Shown one piece after another: positions 1 to 8,323 of a stretch of 64,000 nucleotides of DNA (position 1 is the stretch's first letter; the number at the start of each line of letters is the position of its first letter). The position numbers and the translations under genes are program-made. The stretch comes from Bacillota bacterium (lineage in GTDB: Bacteria; Bacillota; Clostridia; Clostridiales; Clostridiaceae): assembly GCA_021781745.1 (NCBI GenBank), contig JAJXWH010000023.1:1-64000 (forward strand), given 5' to 3'. Under the pieces are notes generated by a model. It worked only from the letters and a program-made list of their open reading frames with translations, did not search any database and was not told the origin of the DNA.

Positions 1-105
1 TTGTTTGCTGTGCGTATTTTTATATAAAAATAGACACTACTGATAATATTTATAGATCTTCAACGGATTGCATAAAAATTTTATTTTATACATTAGTTTC
101 CGTGA

Positions 106-345
106 CTACTCTATAAATACACAAATAAACGCTAGTGATGCGCTTTTTTGCTTTATTCCAACTAGATAAATAAAAACAAATCTAGAAATAGTACCAATAA
201 CGCCTCCAATAATTGAAAACATAATTAATTCTTCCATCGTCCTTAAACTTATATTTTTAACGATAATTTGAGTCATGCCAACAACTATTCCAAGGAGCAT
301 GGATATAATAAGATTAAATAAAAAGTCCTTTAAATTCTGTTTCAC
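106..345 (-). CDS. Truncated DUF3021-like membrane protein
   Basis: A 79-residue membrane protein with two predicted helices (about residues 9-29 and 40-63). It resembles the N-terminal half of DUF3021 proteins, which are usually 130-150 residues and encoded just after a LytTR regulator. The start is GTG at 345, preceded by GAGGTG with 8-nt spacing. The reading frame stops early, and the downstream bases to the window edge give no further membrane segment in this frame. It follows the remnant of a LytTR gene, the usual order for this pair. It is probably a decayed gene; the DUF3021 call rests on context and hydrophobicity only. Confidence 0.4.
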   Translation of the reverse strand: MKQNLKDFLFNLIISMLLGIVVGMTQIIVKNISLRTMEELIMFSIIGGVIGTISRFVFIYLVGIKQKSASLAFICVFIE

Positions 346-357
346 AATCTACACACC

Positions 358-483
358 TCACAATCCAAGATATTGCTTAAAGTTATTTAGATATTTTCTT
401 GTGACATATACTTCTTCATCCATATCTATGAGCTTTAATATAAGCTTGCTGTCTAAAAACTCCCAGTTACTATTTGCAACTAC
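358..483 (-). pseudogene. C-terminal remnant of a LytTR-type DNA-binding regulator
   Basis: About 41 codons open on the minus strand end with the residues DEEVYVTRKYLNNFKQYLGL, which match the typical C-terminus of LytTR DNA-binding domains. Upstream the frame is closed at once by TAG (484-486) and a further TGA, and no start codon or N-terminal domain is present. The TGA stop overlaps the ribosome binding site of the DUF3021-like gene, so the pair was once an operon. This is a gene relic rather than a functional regulator. Confidence 0.55.
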
Positions 484-646
484 CTATGATATGGTTCATC
501 GTATCAGTAGCAAGTAATAACCCTTTTAATTAATTACGCTAGTATTATGAACCAAAATTTTAATTATTAAATATAACTTTCTAATCTTCATATTTGAATA
601 TTATCATGGATATTACTTAAAATATATAAGAAAGGTGGTTATATAA

Positions 647-970
647 ATGAAGAAATTTACTATTCTCTTTATAATTTCGGTATATTTGCTATTTAATATA
701 ATTATTATAATGCCTACATTTGCTGCCAATGTCTTTAATGAAGGGATTTATAAAGCATCTGATTTTAATATTTCATCACAAAATCTTTATAGTGTGCAAA
801 ATATTTCTTCAACAGATAGTGCTTATGTTATTATTTTTGATAGTAATCAACTTCAAATGCAATCCACAAGACTAATACCTAAATCAGCTAAATACAATTT
901 AGTTCCACTTAAACCTGAATACAGAGTTGTAGTAGTTGGCAAAGGTCAAGTATATATTGATGTAACATAA
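647..970 (+). CDS. Small secreted protein, paralogue 1
   Basis: A 107-residue protein with a signal peptide: MKKF, a hydrophobic core at residues 5-24, and a likely cleavage after TFAA. The mature part is about 80 residues, has no cysteines and looks beta-rich. AAAGGTGG lies 8 nt before the ATG. The next gene is a clear paralogue; shared positions include FNISSxNxYxxQNIS, a VIIFD-type block, PKSxKYNLxPL and YRxVxVG near the end. I do not recognise a characterised family. The fold size would suit an extracellular binding or adhesion module, but nothing in the sequence fixes a function. Confidence 0.75.
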   Translation: MKKFTILFIISVYLLFNIIIIMPTFAANVFNEGIYKASDFNISSQNLYSVQNISSTDSAYVIIFDSNQLQMQSTRLIPKSAKYNLVPLKPEYRVVVVGKGQVYIDVT

Positions 971-1068
971 TTTTAAAATGCCTTTTATCTACGTATTTTT
1001 ATAACTTATTTAATTTTATCCCAGTAATAGCCAAACGTGCATTATAACATTTTGAAAGGAGAGATTTT

Positions 1069-1383
1069 ATGAAAAAATTTATTGTATTGTTAATTTTAAT
1101 CTCTTTATTATTTAATGTAATTACAATAAGCTCTGCATCTTCAGCTACTACATTTAAAGAGGGTATTTACCAATTATCTAATTTTAACATTTCTCAAGGT
1201 AACAATTATGTTATTCAAAACATCTCTACTAATGACAGTGTTTTTATGATTATTTTTGATGAAAACCAACATGAATTACAATCTATACACTTATCACCCA
1301 AATCATTAAAATATAATTTGATTCCTCTCATGCCAAATTACAGAATTGTAATAGTTGGTAATGGTGAAGTAACCATCACTTAA
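1069..1383 (+). CDS. Small secreted protein, paralogue 2
   Basis: A 104-residue secreted protein with a signal peptide (residues 1-24, hydrophobic core ILISLLFNVITI, cleavage near SSASSA) and an 80-residue mature domain matching the preceding gene along its whole length. AAAGGAGAG precedes the ATG at the usual distance. The 98-bp gap after the first gene holds no obvious terminator, so the two may be co-transcribed. The pair is best explained by tandem duplication followed by divergence. Function unknown. Confidence 0.75.
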   Translation: MKKFIVLLILISLLFNVITISSASSATTFKEGIYQLSNFNISQGNNYVIQNISTNDSVFMIIFDENQHELQSIHLSPKSLKYNLIPLMPNYRIVIVGNGEVTIT

Positions 1384-1487
1384 AACATTGTCTTTGAATT
1401 AGTATTTCACTTCTACTAACTTTCTGCATAATCATTATTTATATTCACAGGATTCATCACTAACATTCTTCTTTGAATAATAGAAAA

Positions 1488-1530
1488 AGGAGAACCTCCG
1501 CCGTCTGGATTTGGTTCTCCTCCATTACTT
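1488..1530. repeat. GAGAACC hairpin element, copy 1
   Basis: AGGAGAACC at 1488-1496 pairs with GGTTCTCCT at 1513-1521 across a 16-nt loop, followed by the motif CCATTACTT. A related element at 6551-6597 shares the 5' arm AGAACCTC, the block TCTxGAxTT, and GTTCTCC followed by C(A/G)TTACTT. Both copies sit between the 3' ends of converging genes. The absence of a T tract argues against a simple terminator; it may be a small dispersed repeat or a bidirectional stop. Confidence 0.5.
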
Positions 1531-1607
1531 AGATACATTATTGACTTTCTATCATTTATTAGATAAATAGTACTGTTGTAATTTACTGTACATCTTATTT
1601 TTACTAA

Positions 1608-2039
1608 TCACATTATTTCAGTATATTTTTTTTCAATAATATATTTTAAAGTATTTTCGATAATTAATATAATGCCAAGCAACATAGCTACACTTTTTTG
1701 GATAGGTATGAGTAATAGAATTAATATACAAAATATCACCGTCATAATTTTACTTACTTTTTCACAAGTTTTTTGTTTAATCATTTGAATTCTTTCATCT
1801 TTATCGTCTATAATTTCTTGTGATGTTTTTAAGAACTTATATTCTCTTGGCGAAAATAAAATAGTCATACCTAACACCCAAATTAATATATCAGCAACAG
1901 TGCCTCCTTTTCCAAAAATATCATTTACAAATTTACTTGCAACATCTGAATTCATAATTATAATGATACCGATTGAAATAACAACTGGTTTTGGCATTTT
2001 ATTTATTAATCTTATAAACTTCTCATAAGATGAAAACAT
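1608..2039 (-). CDS. Four-helix membrane protein partnered with an XRE regulator
   Basis: A 143-residue integral membrane protein with hydrophobic stretches near residues 17-33, 48-62, 92-108 and 112-130 and a charged loop with coiled-coil character around 68-88. Its ATG overlaps the TAA of the upstream XRE gene (TAATG) and its GGAGGAG ribosome binding site lies inside that gene, so translation is coupled. Small XRE plus membrane-protein pairs are common in Firmicutes, but the role of the membrane partner is generally not known. Family not recognised. Confidence 0.7.
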   Translation of the reverse strand: MFSSYEKFIRLINKMPKPVVISIGIIIIMNSDVASKFVNDIFGKGGTVADILIWVLGMTILFSPREYKFLKTSQEIIDDKDERIQMIKQKTCEKVSKIMTVIFCILILLLIPIQKSVAMLLGIILIIENTLKYIIEKKYTEIM

Positions 2040-2239
2040 TATAACTCCTCCTCATAAATAAATATTTCTTCAATTTTCATATCAAAATATCGTGCAATCT
2101 TAAATGCCAGTATAATTGAAGGGTTATATCTGCCATTTTCAAGAGAACCAATTGTCTGCCTTGAAACTTGAAGTGCACTTGCTAAATCTTCTTGATTTAT
2201 TCCACGTTTTTTTCGTATTTCTTCTAGACGGTTTTTCAC
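2039..2239 (-). CDS. Small XRE-family transcriptional regulator
   Basis: A 66-residue protein that is almost entirely one Cro/C1-type helix-turn-helix. The helices cover residues 4-60, with NQEDLASALQVSRQTIGSLENG as the turn and recognition helix. Start is GTG at 2237-2239 with AAGGGG 8-9 nt upstream; the nearby ATG is out of frame. Its promoter region contains two copies of a near-palindromic 19-bp sequence (2259-2277 and 2307-2325), which suggests autoregulation. It probably controls itself and the coupled membrane protein. Confidence 0.85.
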   Translation of the reverse strand: MKNRLEEIRKKRGINQEDLASALQVSRQTIGSLENGRYNPSIILAFKIARYFDMKIEEIFIYEEEL

Positions 2240-2258
2240 ATTATTATTCCCCTTTTAT

Positions 2259-2325
2259 GTAAAGTTCGCTTTCCATATTTAAATAGTACAATATATTTTT
2301 ATAAATGTAAAGCTAACTTTCCATA
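2259..2325. promoter_or_regulatory. Paired direct-repeat operator of the XRE gene
   Basis: Two 19-bp copies, 2259-2277 and 2307-2325, share GTAAAG, four variable bases, then CTTTCCATA, with start points 48 bp apart. Each contains an imperfect dyad (AAAG...CTTT). They lie directly upstream of the small XRE gene, where an autorepressor would bind. Inferred from repetition and position. Confidence 0.45.
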
Positions 2326-2508
2326 AATATAAAAATAGTCCTAGGCAAGTTTATCAATGCCTAAGGCTATAAACCTTATTGTTCACCCTTCATTATTCTA
2401 AAACTTATCTAATTCCTCTTCTTCGATATATACTTCATATTAATACAACCATTGATATGCTTATATTAGAGTTAGTACTTCAAAAAACAAATAAAAAGTC
2501 AAATATAA

Positions 2509-3306
2509 TTATAGTTCATTATTCAGTTCTGCCTTAAATGTAGTTATATATTCTTTTATTGTGTCAGTATCATAGTTGCTTTTTTCCATAATATTCATAA
2601 AATGTGTTCCAACAATACATCCATCAATAATATCTATATAGTTGTGCACATCTTTTGCACTTCGAATGCCAAATCCCATCATAACTGGTATTTTTGACGT
2701 ACTTTTAACCGTTTTAAGGTAATTCTTTATCTCTTTATGAAAGTCTGCATCTTGTCCTGTTACTCCCATAGAAGAAACACAATATACAAATCCTTTTGCC
2801 CCACTCACAAGCATTGGAATTCTTTCTTTTGAAACAGGTGAAACTAATGGAATTAAATATGGTGAATTTTCTTTTTTATCTATAACTTCTTTTATTTCAA
2901 AGGTTTCTTCATGAGGAAGATCTGGAATAATTATTCCGTCAACACCACATTCTATACATTCATTTATAAAGTTTTCAACACCATAATATAAAATTGTATT
3001 GTAATATAACATAAATACAATAGGTACTTCACAATCTTTTCTAACTTCCTTTATAAGTTCAAATACTCCTTTAAGGTTTGTCCCATTCTGAATTGACTTA
3101 AAAGAAGCCTCCTGAATAATAGTACCATCAGCTATCGGATCTGAAAATGGAATACCAATTTCAACAATATCACTACCTGCTTCTGCTTGAATTTTTATAA
3201 TTTCCCCTGTTCTTTTCATATTAGGAAGTCCAGCTGTAATATAAGTAATAAAAGCTTTTTTATTTTCTTTTTTTAACTCATTAAGTCTTTTTTCAATTCT
3301 ATTCAT
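2509..3306 (-). CDS. trpA: Tryptophan synthase alpha subunit
   Basis: A 265-residue TIM-barrel protein that cleaves indole-3-glycerol phosphate to indole, which is channelled to the beta subunit. The acid/base glutamate lies in [12 protein letters not shown] and the substrate-contacting aspartate in ADG just after it. [11 protein letters not shown] and GFGIRS form later phosphate-site loops. Length is normal. Its ATG overlaps the end of trpB by 8 bp, so the two are translated together. No other trp biosynthetic genes are present in the window, so either they are elsewhere or this pair works mainly on indole. Confidence 0.96.
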   Translation of the reverse strand: MNRIEKRLNELKKENKKAFITYITAGLPNMKRTGEIIKIQAEAGSDIVEIGIPFSDPIADGTIIQEASFKSIQNGTNLKGVFELIKEVRKDCEVPIVFMLYYNTILYYGVENFINECIECGVDGIIIPDLPHEETFEIKEVIDKKENSPYLIPLVSPVSKERIPMLVSGAKGFVYCVSSMGVTGQDADFHKEIKNYLKTVKSTSKIPVMMGFGIRSAKDVHNYIDIIDGCIVGTHFMNIMEKSNYDTDTIKEYITTFKAELNNEL

Positions 3307-4489
3307 TTAAATCATCTCCTCTATCTTCAATGTATTTTGCAATTGTCTCAACATCCTTATCTCCTCTGCCTGATAAACATAGTATTACAATGTCATCACT
3401 TGTAAGAGTCTTGCAAAGTTTAGGCAGATATGCTAAAGCATGGGCACTTTCAATGGCTGGTATAATACCTTCCATCCTGCATAACTCTAAAAGTGCTTCC
3501 ATTGCCTGTGTATCTGTCACACTATCATAGATGACACGCCCTACACTATCAAGATAAGCGTGTTCTGGTCCAATGCCTGGATAATCAAGACCTGCTGAAA
3601 TAGAATATGCTAAATTAATATTTCCATCTTCATTCTGTAGAATGTATGATCTCATGCCATGCAGAACCCCAACTCTTCTCTCTGACATTGCTGCCGCATG
3701 TTCTCCTGTTTCTATTCCCTTCCCAGCTGCCTCAACCCCATATAACTTTACAGCTGACTCATCAATAAATTCAGCAAACATTCCAATAGAATTAGATCCT
3801 CCTCCACAGCATGCTACAACAGCTGAAGGCAGCCTTCCTTCCTTTTCTAAAATTTGCTTTTTAGCTTCTTTACTAATAACACTTTGAAACTCCTTAACTA
3901 TTTCAGGATATGGATGTGGCCCGGCTGCAGTCCCAAAAACATAAAATGTATCCTCTGCTTCCTTTGACCATACCCTTATAGCCTCATTTGTAGCATCTTT
4001 TAAGGTATTACTTCCAGACGTTACTGGAATAACTTTTGCACCAAGCATTTCCATTCTTAGAACATTAAGCTTTTGTCTTTCAATGTCCTCAGTTCCCATA
4101 TAGACCTTACATTCCATATCAAATAATGCAGCACCTGTTGCAGTGGCAACCCCATGTTGCCCAGCACCTGTTTCTGCAATAACCTTCTTTTTTCCCATAC
4201 GTTTTGCTAAAAGAATTTGTCCAATAACATTGTTAATTTTATGAGCACCTGTATGATTTAAGTCTTCCCTTTTTAAGTATATTTTAGGACCATACTTTAA
4301 GCTGAGCTTTGAAGCAAAATATAATGGATTTTCCCTTCCCACATAGTCCTTCATATAATAATCATATTCTTCCCAAAACTTAGGATCATTTATCGCCTCA
4401 TTATAGACATGTTCTAACTCCTTCAATATAGGCATAAGTGCTTCAGAAACATATTGCCCACCAAATTCTCCGTATTTTTTATTCTGCAT
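3299..4489 (-). CDS. trpB: Tryptophan synthase beta subunit
   Basis: A 396-residue PLP enzyme condensing indole with serine to make tryptophan. HTGAHKINN carries the PLP lysine, [10 protein letters not shown] is the phosphate-binding loop, and AETGAGQHG is the conserved substrate loop; length is that of the TrpB1 type. It is first in a two-gene operon with trpA. About 95 bp separate its start from the divergent SorC-family gene, and a perfect inverted repeat at 4545-4571 lies between them. No T-box or leader peptide fits in this short space, so control probably differs from classical trp attenuation. Confidence 0.96.
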   Translation of the reverse strand: MQNKKYGEFGGQYVSEALMPILKELEHVYNEAINDPKFWEEYDYYMKDYVGRENPLYFASKLSLKYGPKIYLKREDLNHTGAHKINNVIGQILLAKRMGKKKVIAETGAGQHGVATATGAALFDMECKVYMGTEDIERQKLNVLRMEMLGAKVIPVTSGSNTLKDATNEAIRVWSKEAEDTFYVFGTAAGPHPYPEIVKEFQSVISKEAKKQILEKEGRLPSAVVACCGGGSNSIGMFAEFIDESAVKLYGVEAAGKGIETGEHAAAMSERRVGVLHGMRSYILQNEDGNINLAYSISAGLDYPGIGPEHAYLDSVGRVIYDSVTDTQAMEALLELCRMEGIIPAIESAHALAYLPKLCKTLTSDDIVILCLSGRGDKDVETIAKYIEDRGDDLNE

Positions 4490-4544
4490 AATTTTTCATT
4501 CCTTTCTTTTACAAATCTCTTACTTTATAGTAATATAGTTTTAG

Positions 4545-4571
4545 AATATATTTCAATTACCGAAATATATT
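4545..4571. promoter_or_regulatory. Inverted repeat between trpB and the SorC-type regulator
   Basis: AATATATTTC (4545-4554) and GAAATATATT (4562-4571) form a perfect 10-7-10 dyad in the short divergent promoter region. It is a reasonable operator for the adjacent regulator on itself and perhaps trpBA. A-T richness raises the chance of coincidence. Confidence 0.45.
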
Positions 4572-4602
4572 TCACTTGTAAAAAATGAAAAGGAGAATTA
4601 AT

Positions 4603-5541
4603 ATGGCAATATATGATAATAAACGTCTTGTTATAAAAGCTTGTAAATTGTTTTATGAGGATAATATGAGTCAAAAGGATATTTCTTTATCACTTGGTAT
4701 ATCTAAACCTCAGGTGTGCAGAATGCTCAATTTTGCTAAAGAGAATCATATTGTTGAATTTACAATAAATAATCCTTACTCACAAGAATTTGAATTAGAA
4801 GAGAAACTTGTAGAAAAATATTCATTAAAAGAAGCTTTCGTATTTAATTTTTCATACCAAACTACAGATGAAGCAATTAGTAAATTAGGTGAATGCTGTG
4901 CTGAACAGCTTGATAAATATTTCACTGATAATTCTATTATAGGAGTAATGAGCGGACGCACTATTGCATCTATTTCGGATTTTGCACATAAGCTCACAAG
5001 AGAAGGCCTAACTTTTGTTCCATTGGTTGGTAATATAGGATCAGGAGGGCATAAATGGCATGCTAATTCAATTGCTGAGAATTTTGCACATAAAACTGGA
5101 GGAGACTACAACCTCATGAACTCTCCTATTATTCTACAAAATCAAGAGACATGTAATCTTATAAAAAAAGAACCTTCCATTTTACAAATACTTGCAAAAG
5201 GCAAGGCATGCAATATTGCACTTATTGGTATCGGTGAAATAAATTTATCTTCTACCTCTTATCTTTGTGGTGCATTTTCAGAAAATGACATTACTAAATT
5301 AATTGCTCAAAACGCTGTTGCATCAGTCTGCACTTCTTATATTTCAAAAGACGGTAAAATTTTAGATACTGAATTGAATTTACGTTCTATTGGCATATCG
5401 CTTAATGAACTTGCCAAAAGTACTACTATTGCAGTTTCCACTGGCATGGAAAAACTTGAAGCAACAAAGGCAGTTTTAAAAAGCGGCTATATTGATATTT
5501 TTATGACTTCTCGAAATATAGCCGAAGAATTACTTAACTGA
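4603..5541 (+). CDS. SorC/DeoR-type sugar-binding transcriptional regulator
   Basis: A 312-residue regulator. Residues about 5-45 form a helix-turn-helix (KACKLFYEDNMSQKDISLSL, then GISKPQVCRML); residues about 55-310 form the SorC ligand domain related to NagB-type isomerases (GRTIAS, LVGNIGSGG, IALIGIGE). An in-frame ATG exists at 4585, but AAAGGAG sits 7 nt before the ATG at 4603, so 4603 is chosen. Family members bind phosphorylated sugars. The divergent neighbour is trpBA, an unusual target, so ligand and regulon are open. Confidence 0.88.
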   Translation: MAIYDNKRLVIKACKLFYEDNMSQKDISLSLGISKPQVCRMLNFAKENHIVEFTINNPYSQEFELEEKLVEKYSLKEAFVFNFSYQTTDEAISKLGECCAEQLDKYFTDNSIIGVMSGRTIASISDFAHKLTREGLTFVPLVGNIGSGGHKWHANSIAENFAHKTGGDYNLMNSPIILQNQETCNLIKKEPSILQILAKGKACNIALIGIGEINLSSTSYLCGAFSENDITKLIAQNAVASVCTSYISKDGKILDTELNLRSIGISLNELAKSTTIAVSTGMEKLEATKAVLKSGYIDIFMTSRNIAEELLN

Positions 5542-5714
5542 AAAGATCTTATACCATTTAAAATTTTAATTCTAATGCTTCTTTATATCCACTCTTTTTA
5601 ATATATAGTTGTAATATTTTCTATAATTTCATAAAATAACTAATAGAAAGGGTAAGTAAATTGATTTAATAATTTAGCTTTGATATAATATTATAAAAAG
5701 CAAGGAGGATACAT

Positions 5715-6065
5715 ATGTTTGAAAAAGATAGCTATGAAGAAGATGTAAAGTTATTTGAAAATGTGATTTCTACACAAGCAGATGAAATATTATCTAATGA
5801 AGACTTAGCTGCTATCTATATTGGCCGTTCAACATGCCCATTCTGCCGTAAATTTGCTAAAAAATTAAGTGGCTTGACTAATAAAATTAACACAACTATT
5901 TACTATGTGGATAGTGCTAATTTTTCAGATGATTTAATTGACTCATTTAGAGAAAAATATAATATTGTAACTGTACCAGGATTTATTGTTCGTAAAAATA
6001 GAAAAATAGCAGTTCGTTGTGATTCTTCAATTCCAGAGGACGAAATATTAGATATGTTAAAATAA
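5715..6065 (+). CDS. Thioredoxin-like protein of the bacteriocin-accessory type
   Basis: A 116-residue cytoplasmic thioredoxin-fold protein. A CPFC active site lies in YIGRSTCPFCRKFAKKL (about residues 37-53) and a cis-proline loop in VTVPGFI near residue 95. The pattern resembles PedC/BrcD-like accessory proteins more than classical thioredoxin, which has WCGPC. There is no signal peptide. CAAGGAGG precedes the ATG. No bacteriocin structural or export gene was seen nearby, so a general thiol-disulfide role is as likely. Confidence 0.8.
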   Translation: MFEKDSYEEDVKLFENVISTQADEILSNEDLAAIYIGRSTCPFCRKFAKKLSGLTNKINTTIYYVDSANFSDDLIDSFREKYNIVTVPGFIVRKNRKIAVRCDSSIPEDEILDMLK

Positions 6066-6189
6066 ATAATAAACGAATTTAATTACTATAAACTTAAGAT
6101 ATGCTAATTATAATAATACAAAAAGCGTGATAGTACTTTTCTATGTAAGCTTAAAAATTTTAGCACCTTTAATATTTTTAAAGGTAGCA

Positions 6190-6237
6190 GTAAAATATCC
6201 TAGTAAGGCATGAATAAGCTTTACTAGGATATTTTAC
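6190..6237. terminator. Strong bidirectional hairpin
   Basis: A 16-bp perfect stem, TAAAATATCCTAGTAA (6191-6206) against its complement (6221-6236), extended by one G-C pair, around a 14-nt loop. It lies 125 bp after the thioredoxin-like gene and faces a converging gene. The rest of the 620-bp gap (6066-6687) holds a weaker CCTTT/AAAGG hairpin just before it, a GAGAACC element at 6551-6597, and no convincing ORF. Confidence 0.7.
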
Positions 6238-6550
6238 CATGACTAATGTCTCAAGTTCGCATTATAGATATTATGACTACCTCAAAATCTTTCTTAAATA
6301 AAGATAAATAAGTATTCTATTAACCACTAAGTAGCATTCAAACAATATTATACTACAATATTCTGTTTTATTATCTAATTTTTCCCTAATAAACTTATGT
6401 TATTTTCATACAAAATTCGCACTTATTTTCCTACATATAACTGCTTGTCCTACACAAATCTTTTCTATTTTCTTTGTATATTGAAATATTTATCTACAAT
6501 TAAATTAAATTCTAGATATCATCAACTTTCTTCTCAAAGCAAAATAAGAA

Positions 6551-6597
6551 AGAGAACCTCATCTATTTCCATCTAGACTTAGTTCTCCCCCGTTACT
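6551..6597. repeat. GAGAACC hairpin element, copy 2
   Basis: GAGAAC (6552-6557) pairs with GTTCTC (6582-6587). The sequence matches the element at 1488-1530 in both arms and in the trailing C(A/G)TTACTT block, with a slightly longer loop. It again lies between convergent genes. Confidence 0.45.
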
Positions 6598-6687
6598 TTT
6601 GATTTAATTATCATTATTTAATTGTTCTGATGCTTGGCAAATATATAATCATCAGCTTTAGCAACGAAAATTCTCTCCTAAAATGCA

Positions 6688-7446
6688 TCAATTATTTGCC
6701 TCTATTATTTCCTTCAATTTAACATTCTGATTAATAAATCTAGCTTTACTTTTTTCTTGCTTAAGTCGTATAGCATTTTGTGGACAATGATTAATACAGG
6801 CTAAACACTGCTCACAATTTCCTTTATAAACAGGTTTAGTATCCACATTAATATTATTTACTGGGCAAACTTTCTCACAAACTTTGCAGCTATTACAAGT
6901 ATCTTCTACATAGAAATTTTTATCATATTCAGCGTTAGCCTTATTCTTAGAATGACTCTTTTTTAATATTGCTTCAATATATCTCATAACCGTAGCGTGT
7001 CTCTTGATATGTACTTTTTTAACCTGAATATCATTAATTATTTGTGCAAGACTTTCTTCTATTTTTTTCTTTGGCTCTTTTTTCAACTCTTTCGCCATAT
7101 CAAACACTGGAAGGTAATTGTCAACCATAAGTATTTCATTAATGTATGAAAACTGGATTTGATTTCTTTTTCCAATTTCTAAAAGCTCAGGTATGACTGC
7201 GCCTGAAAGAAATCCAAAAGACACTACTGCAAAAATATATTTACTTTTTAGTTTGACTTTATTTAAAAAATCCTCAACAATTTTAGGAACCCCTCCATAA
7301 TAACTTGGGAATACAATACCAATCTTTTCATCTTCAAACTCAAACTGTCCTAGTTTCATTAACTTAGGAATTGAATAACTTTCCCCTCCAATTCTCTTTG
7401 CCACATATAAATTGTTGCCAGTTGCTGTAAAATAAAATATTTTCAT
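6688..7446 (-). CDS. EFR1-type flavodoxin/ferredoxin fusion protein
   Basis: A 252-residue redox protein. Residues 1-150 are flavodoxin-like, beginning MKIFYFTATGNNLYVAKRI (FMN phosphate loop TATGNN) with a second flavin loop around FPSYYGGVP. Residues about 185-230 carry two 4Fe-4S ferredoxin motifs: CNSCKVCEKVCPV and CEQCLACINHCP. This layout is that of EFR1-family proteins in anaerobes, which move low-potential electrons; partners are unknown. AAGGAG lies before the ATG. It is divergent from a TetR gene whose likely operator sits between them, so it is a candidate target. Confidence 0.88.
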   Translation of the reverse strand: MKIFYFTATGNNLYVAKRIGGESYSIPKLMKLGQFEFEDEKIGIVFPSYYGGVPKIVEDFLNKVKLKSKYIFAVVSFGFLSGAVIPELLEIGKRNQIQFSYINEILMVDNYLPVFDMAKELKKEPKKKIEESLAQIINDIQVKKVHIKRHATVMRYIEAILKKSHSKNKANAEYDKNFYVEDTCNSCKVCEKVCPVNNINVDTKPVYKGNCEQCLACINHCPQNAIRLKQEKSKARFINQNVKLKEIIEANN

Positions 7447-7466
7447 AAAGATCTCCTTTCAGATGT

Positions 7467-7526
7467 TTCACTTGTAACCTCTTATGGGTTATAGTATAAT
7501 TTGACAAAGTAAATAATTCAAGTGAA
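7467..7526 (+). promoter_or_regulatory. Promoter and likely operator of the TetR gene
   Basis: TTGTAA (7472-7477), a 17-bp spacer and TATAAT (7495-7500) form a good vegetative promoter reading toward the TetR gene. Between the two hexamers lies a dyad, TAACC (7475-7479) and GGTTA (7487-7491). A wider inverted pair, TTCACTTG (7467-7474) and CAAGTGAA (7519-7526), flanks it. Occlusion of the promoter by TetR at the inner dyad is inferred. Confidence 0.5.
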
Positions 7527-7562
7527 TATAGGCTAGCTGTTACAAAAGGAGGAAAATTGTTT

Positions 7563-8123
7563 ATGACTAATAAATATAATGCTGAACAGAATAAGATTAC
7601 AAGAGAGAGTATTTTTGGTGCTCTTATGTCTTTAATGGAGAAAAAGAACTTTAAGAATATTTCTATTACCGAAGTATCACAAAAAGCTGGTGTATCACGA
7701 ATGGCTTTTTATCGTAATTACAGCATAATGGAGGATATTCTTATTGATCATCTGGATGACATTTTTAAAGAGTACTCAACTCTTTTAAATAATAAAGAAA
7801 TCAGTAATTATGAAATGACTCGATTATATTTTTATTATTTTAGACAACAGCAAAAATTTATTGAGAACCTACTTCGATCTAAATTAACTCATTTAATACT
7901 TGAACGATCTGTTGAATTTCTTAATATCTTATCTAAGGCTCTAACATGCACTATGGACTGCTCTCCTGAATTTGAAAAATATAATATTGACTTCATTGCT
8001 GGAGGTTATTTTAATGTATTGATATCATGGTGCAAAAATGGCATGGCAGAGAGTGACGAGAAGATGGCAGAAATGGTTCATGAGCGACTTTCAAATCATA
8101 CTACTGGAATCTCCTTGATATAA
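7563..8123 (+). CDS. TetR/AcrR-family transcriptional regulator
   Basis: A 186-residue repressor. The N-terminal helix-turn-helix is about residues 12-55 (ISITEVSQKAGVSRMAFYRN), followed by an all-helical ligand/dimer domain. A TTG at 7557 is also in frame, but AGGAGG (7548-7553) is correctly spaced only for the ATG at 7563. It is divergent from the EFR1-type gene and has a promoter with an internal dyad. The ligand cannot be read from the sequence. Confidence 0.88.
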   Translation: MTNKYNAEQNKITRESIFGALMSLMEKKNFKNISITEVSQKAGVSRMAFYRNYSIMEDILIDHLDDIFKEYSTLLNNKEISNYEMTRLYFYYFRQQQKFIENLLRSKLTHLILERSVEFLNILSKALTCTMDCSPEFEKYNIDFIAGGYFNVLISWCKNGMAESDEKMAEMVHERLSNHTTGISLI

Positions 8124-8132
8124 TAGAGCTAC

Positions 8133-8306
8133 CTATTCGTATATCACTTCATGAGGTGTTATTTTTCCCCTATGCTTATACAAAAGATATGCTATTCTGT
8201 GAAGCGCAATGGAAGTTTTTCCGCTGTCAGTGCCTTTTGCCTAGAATTTCCTGAAGTATTTCATCGTCTATCTTAAGGTTTCTATCAAACATGAACTCAA
8301 TTTTCC
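8133..8306 (-). pseudogene. Remnant of the N-terminal ATPase part of a HelD/UvrD-like helicase
   Basis: On the minus strand one frame reads FMFDRNLKIDDEILQEILGK, then after a one-base shift another reads DSGKTSIALHRIAYLLYKHR. In HelD-like helicases these blocks are normally about 40 codons apart, the second being the Walker A loop. Here they are directly joined with a stop between, so there is an internal deletion plus frameshift. The relic begins right after the glycosyltransferase stop codon. It is not expressed as a working protein. Confidence 0.7.
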
Positions 8307-8323
8307 TAAAAATTCAAACAAAT

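Noticed and set aside
5715..6065. Bacteriocin cluster
   Set aside because: Only a thioredoxin-like accessory-type protein is present; no precursor peptide, exporter or immunity gene was seen around it.
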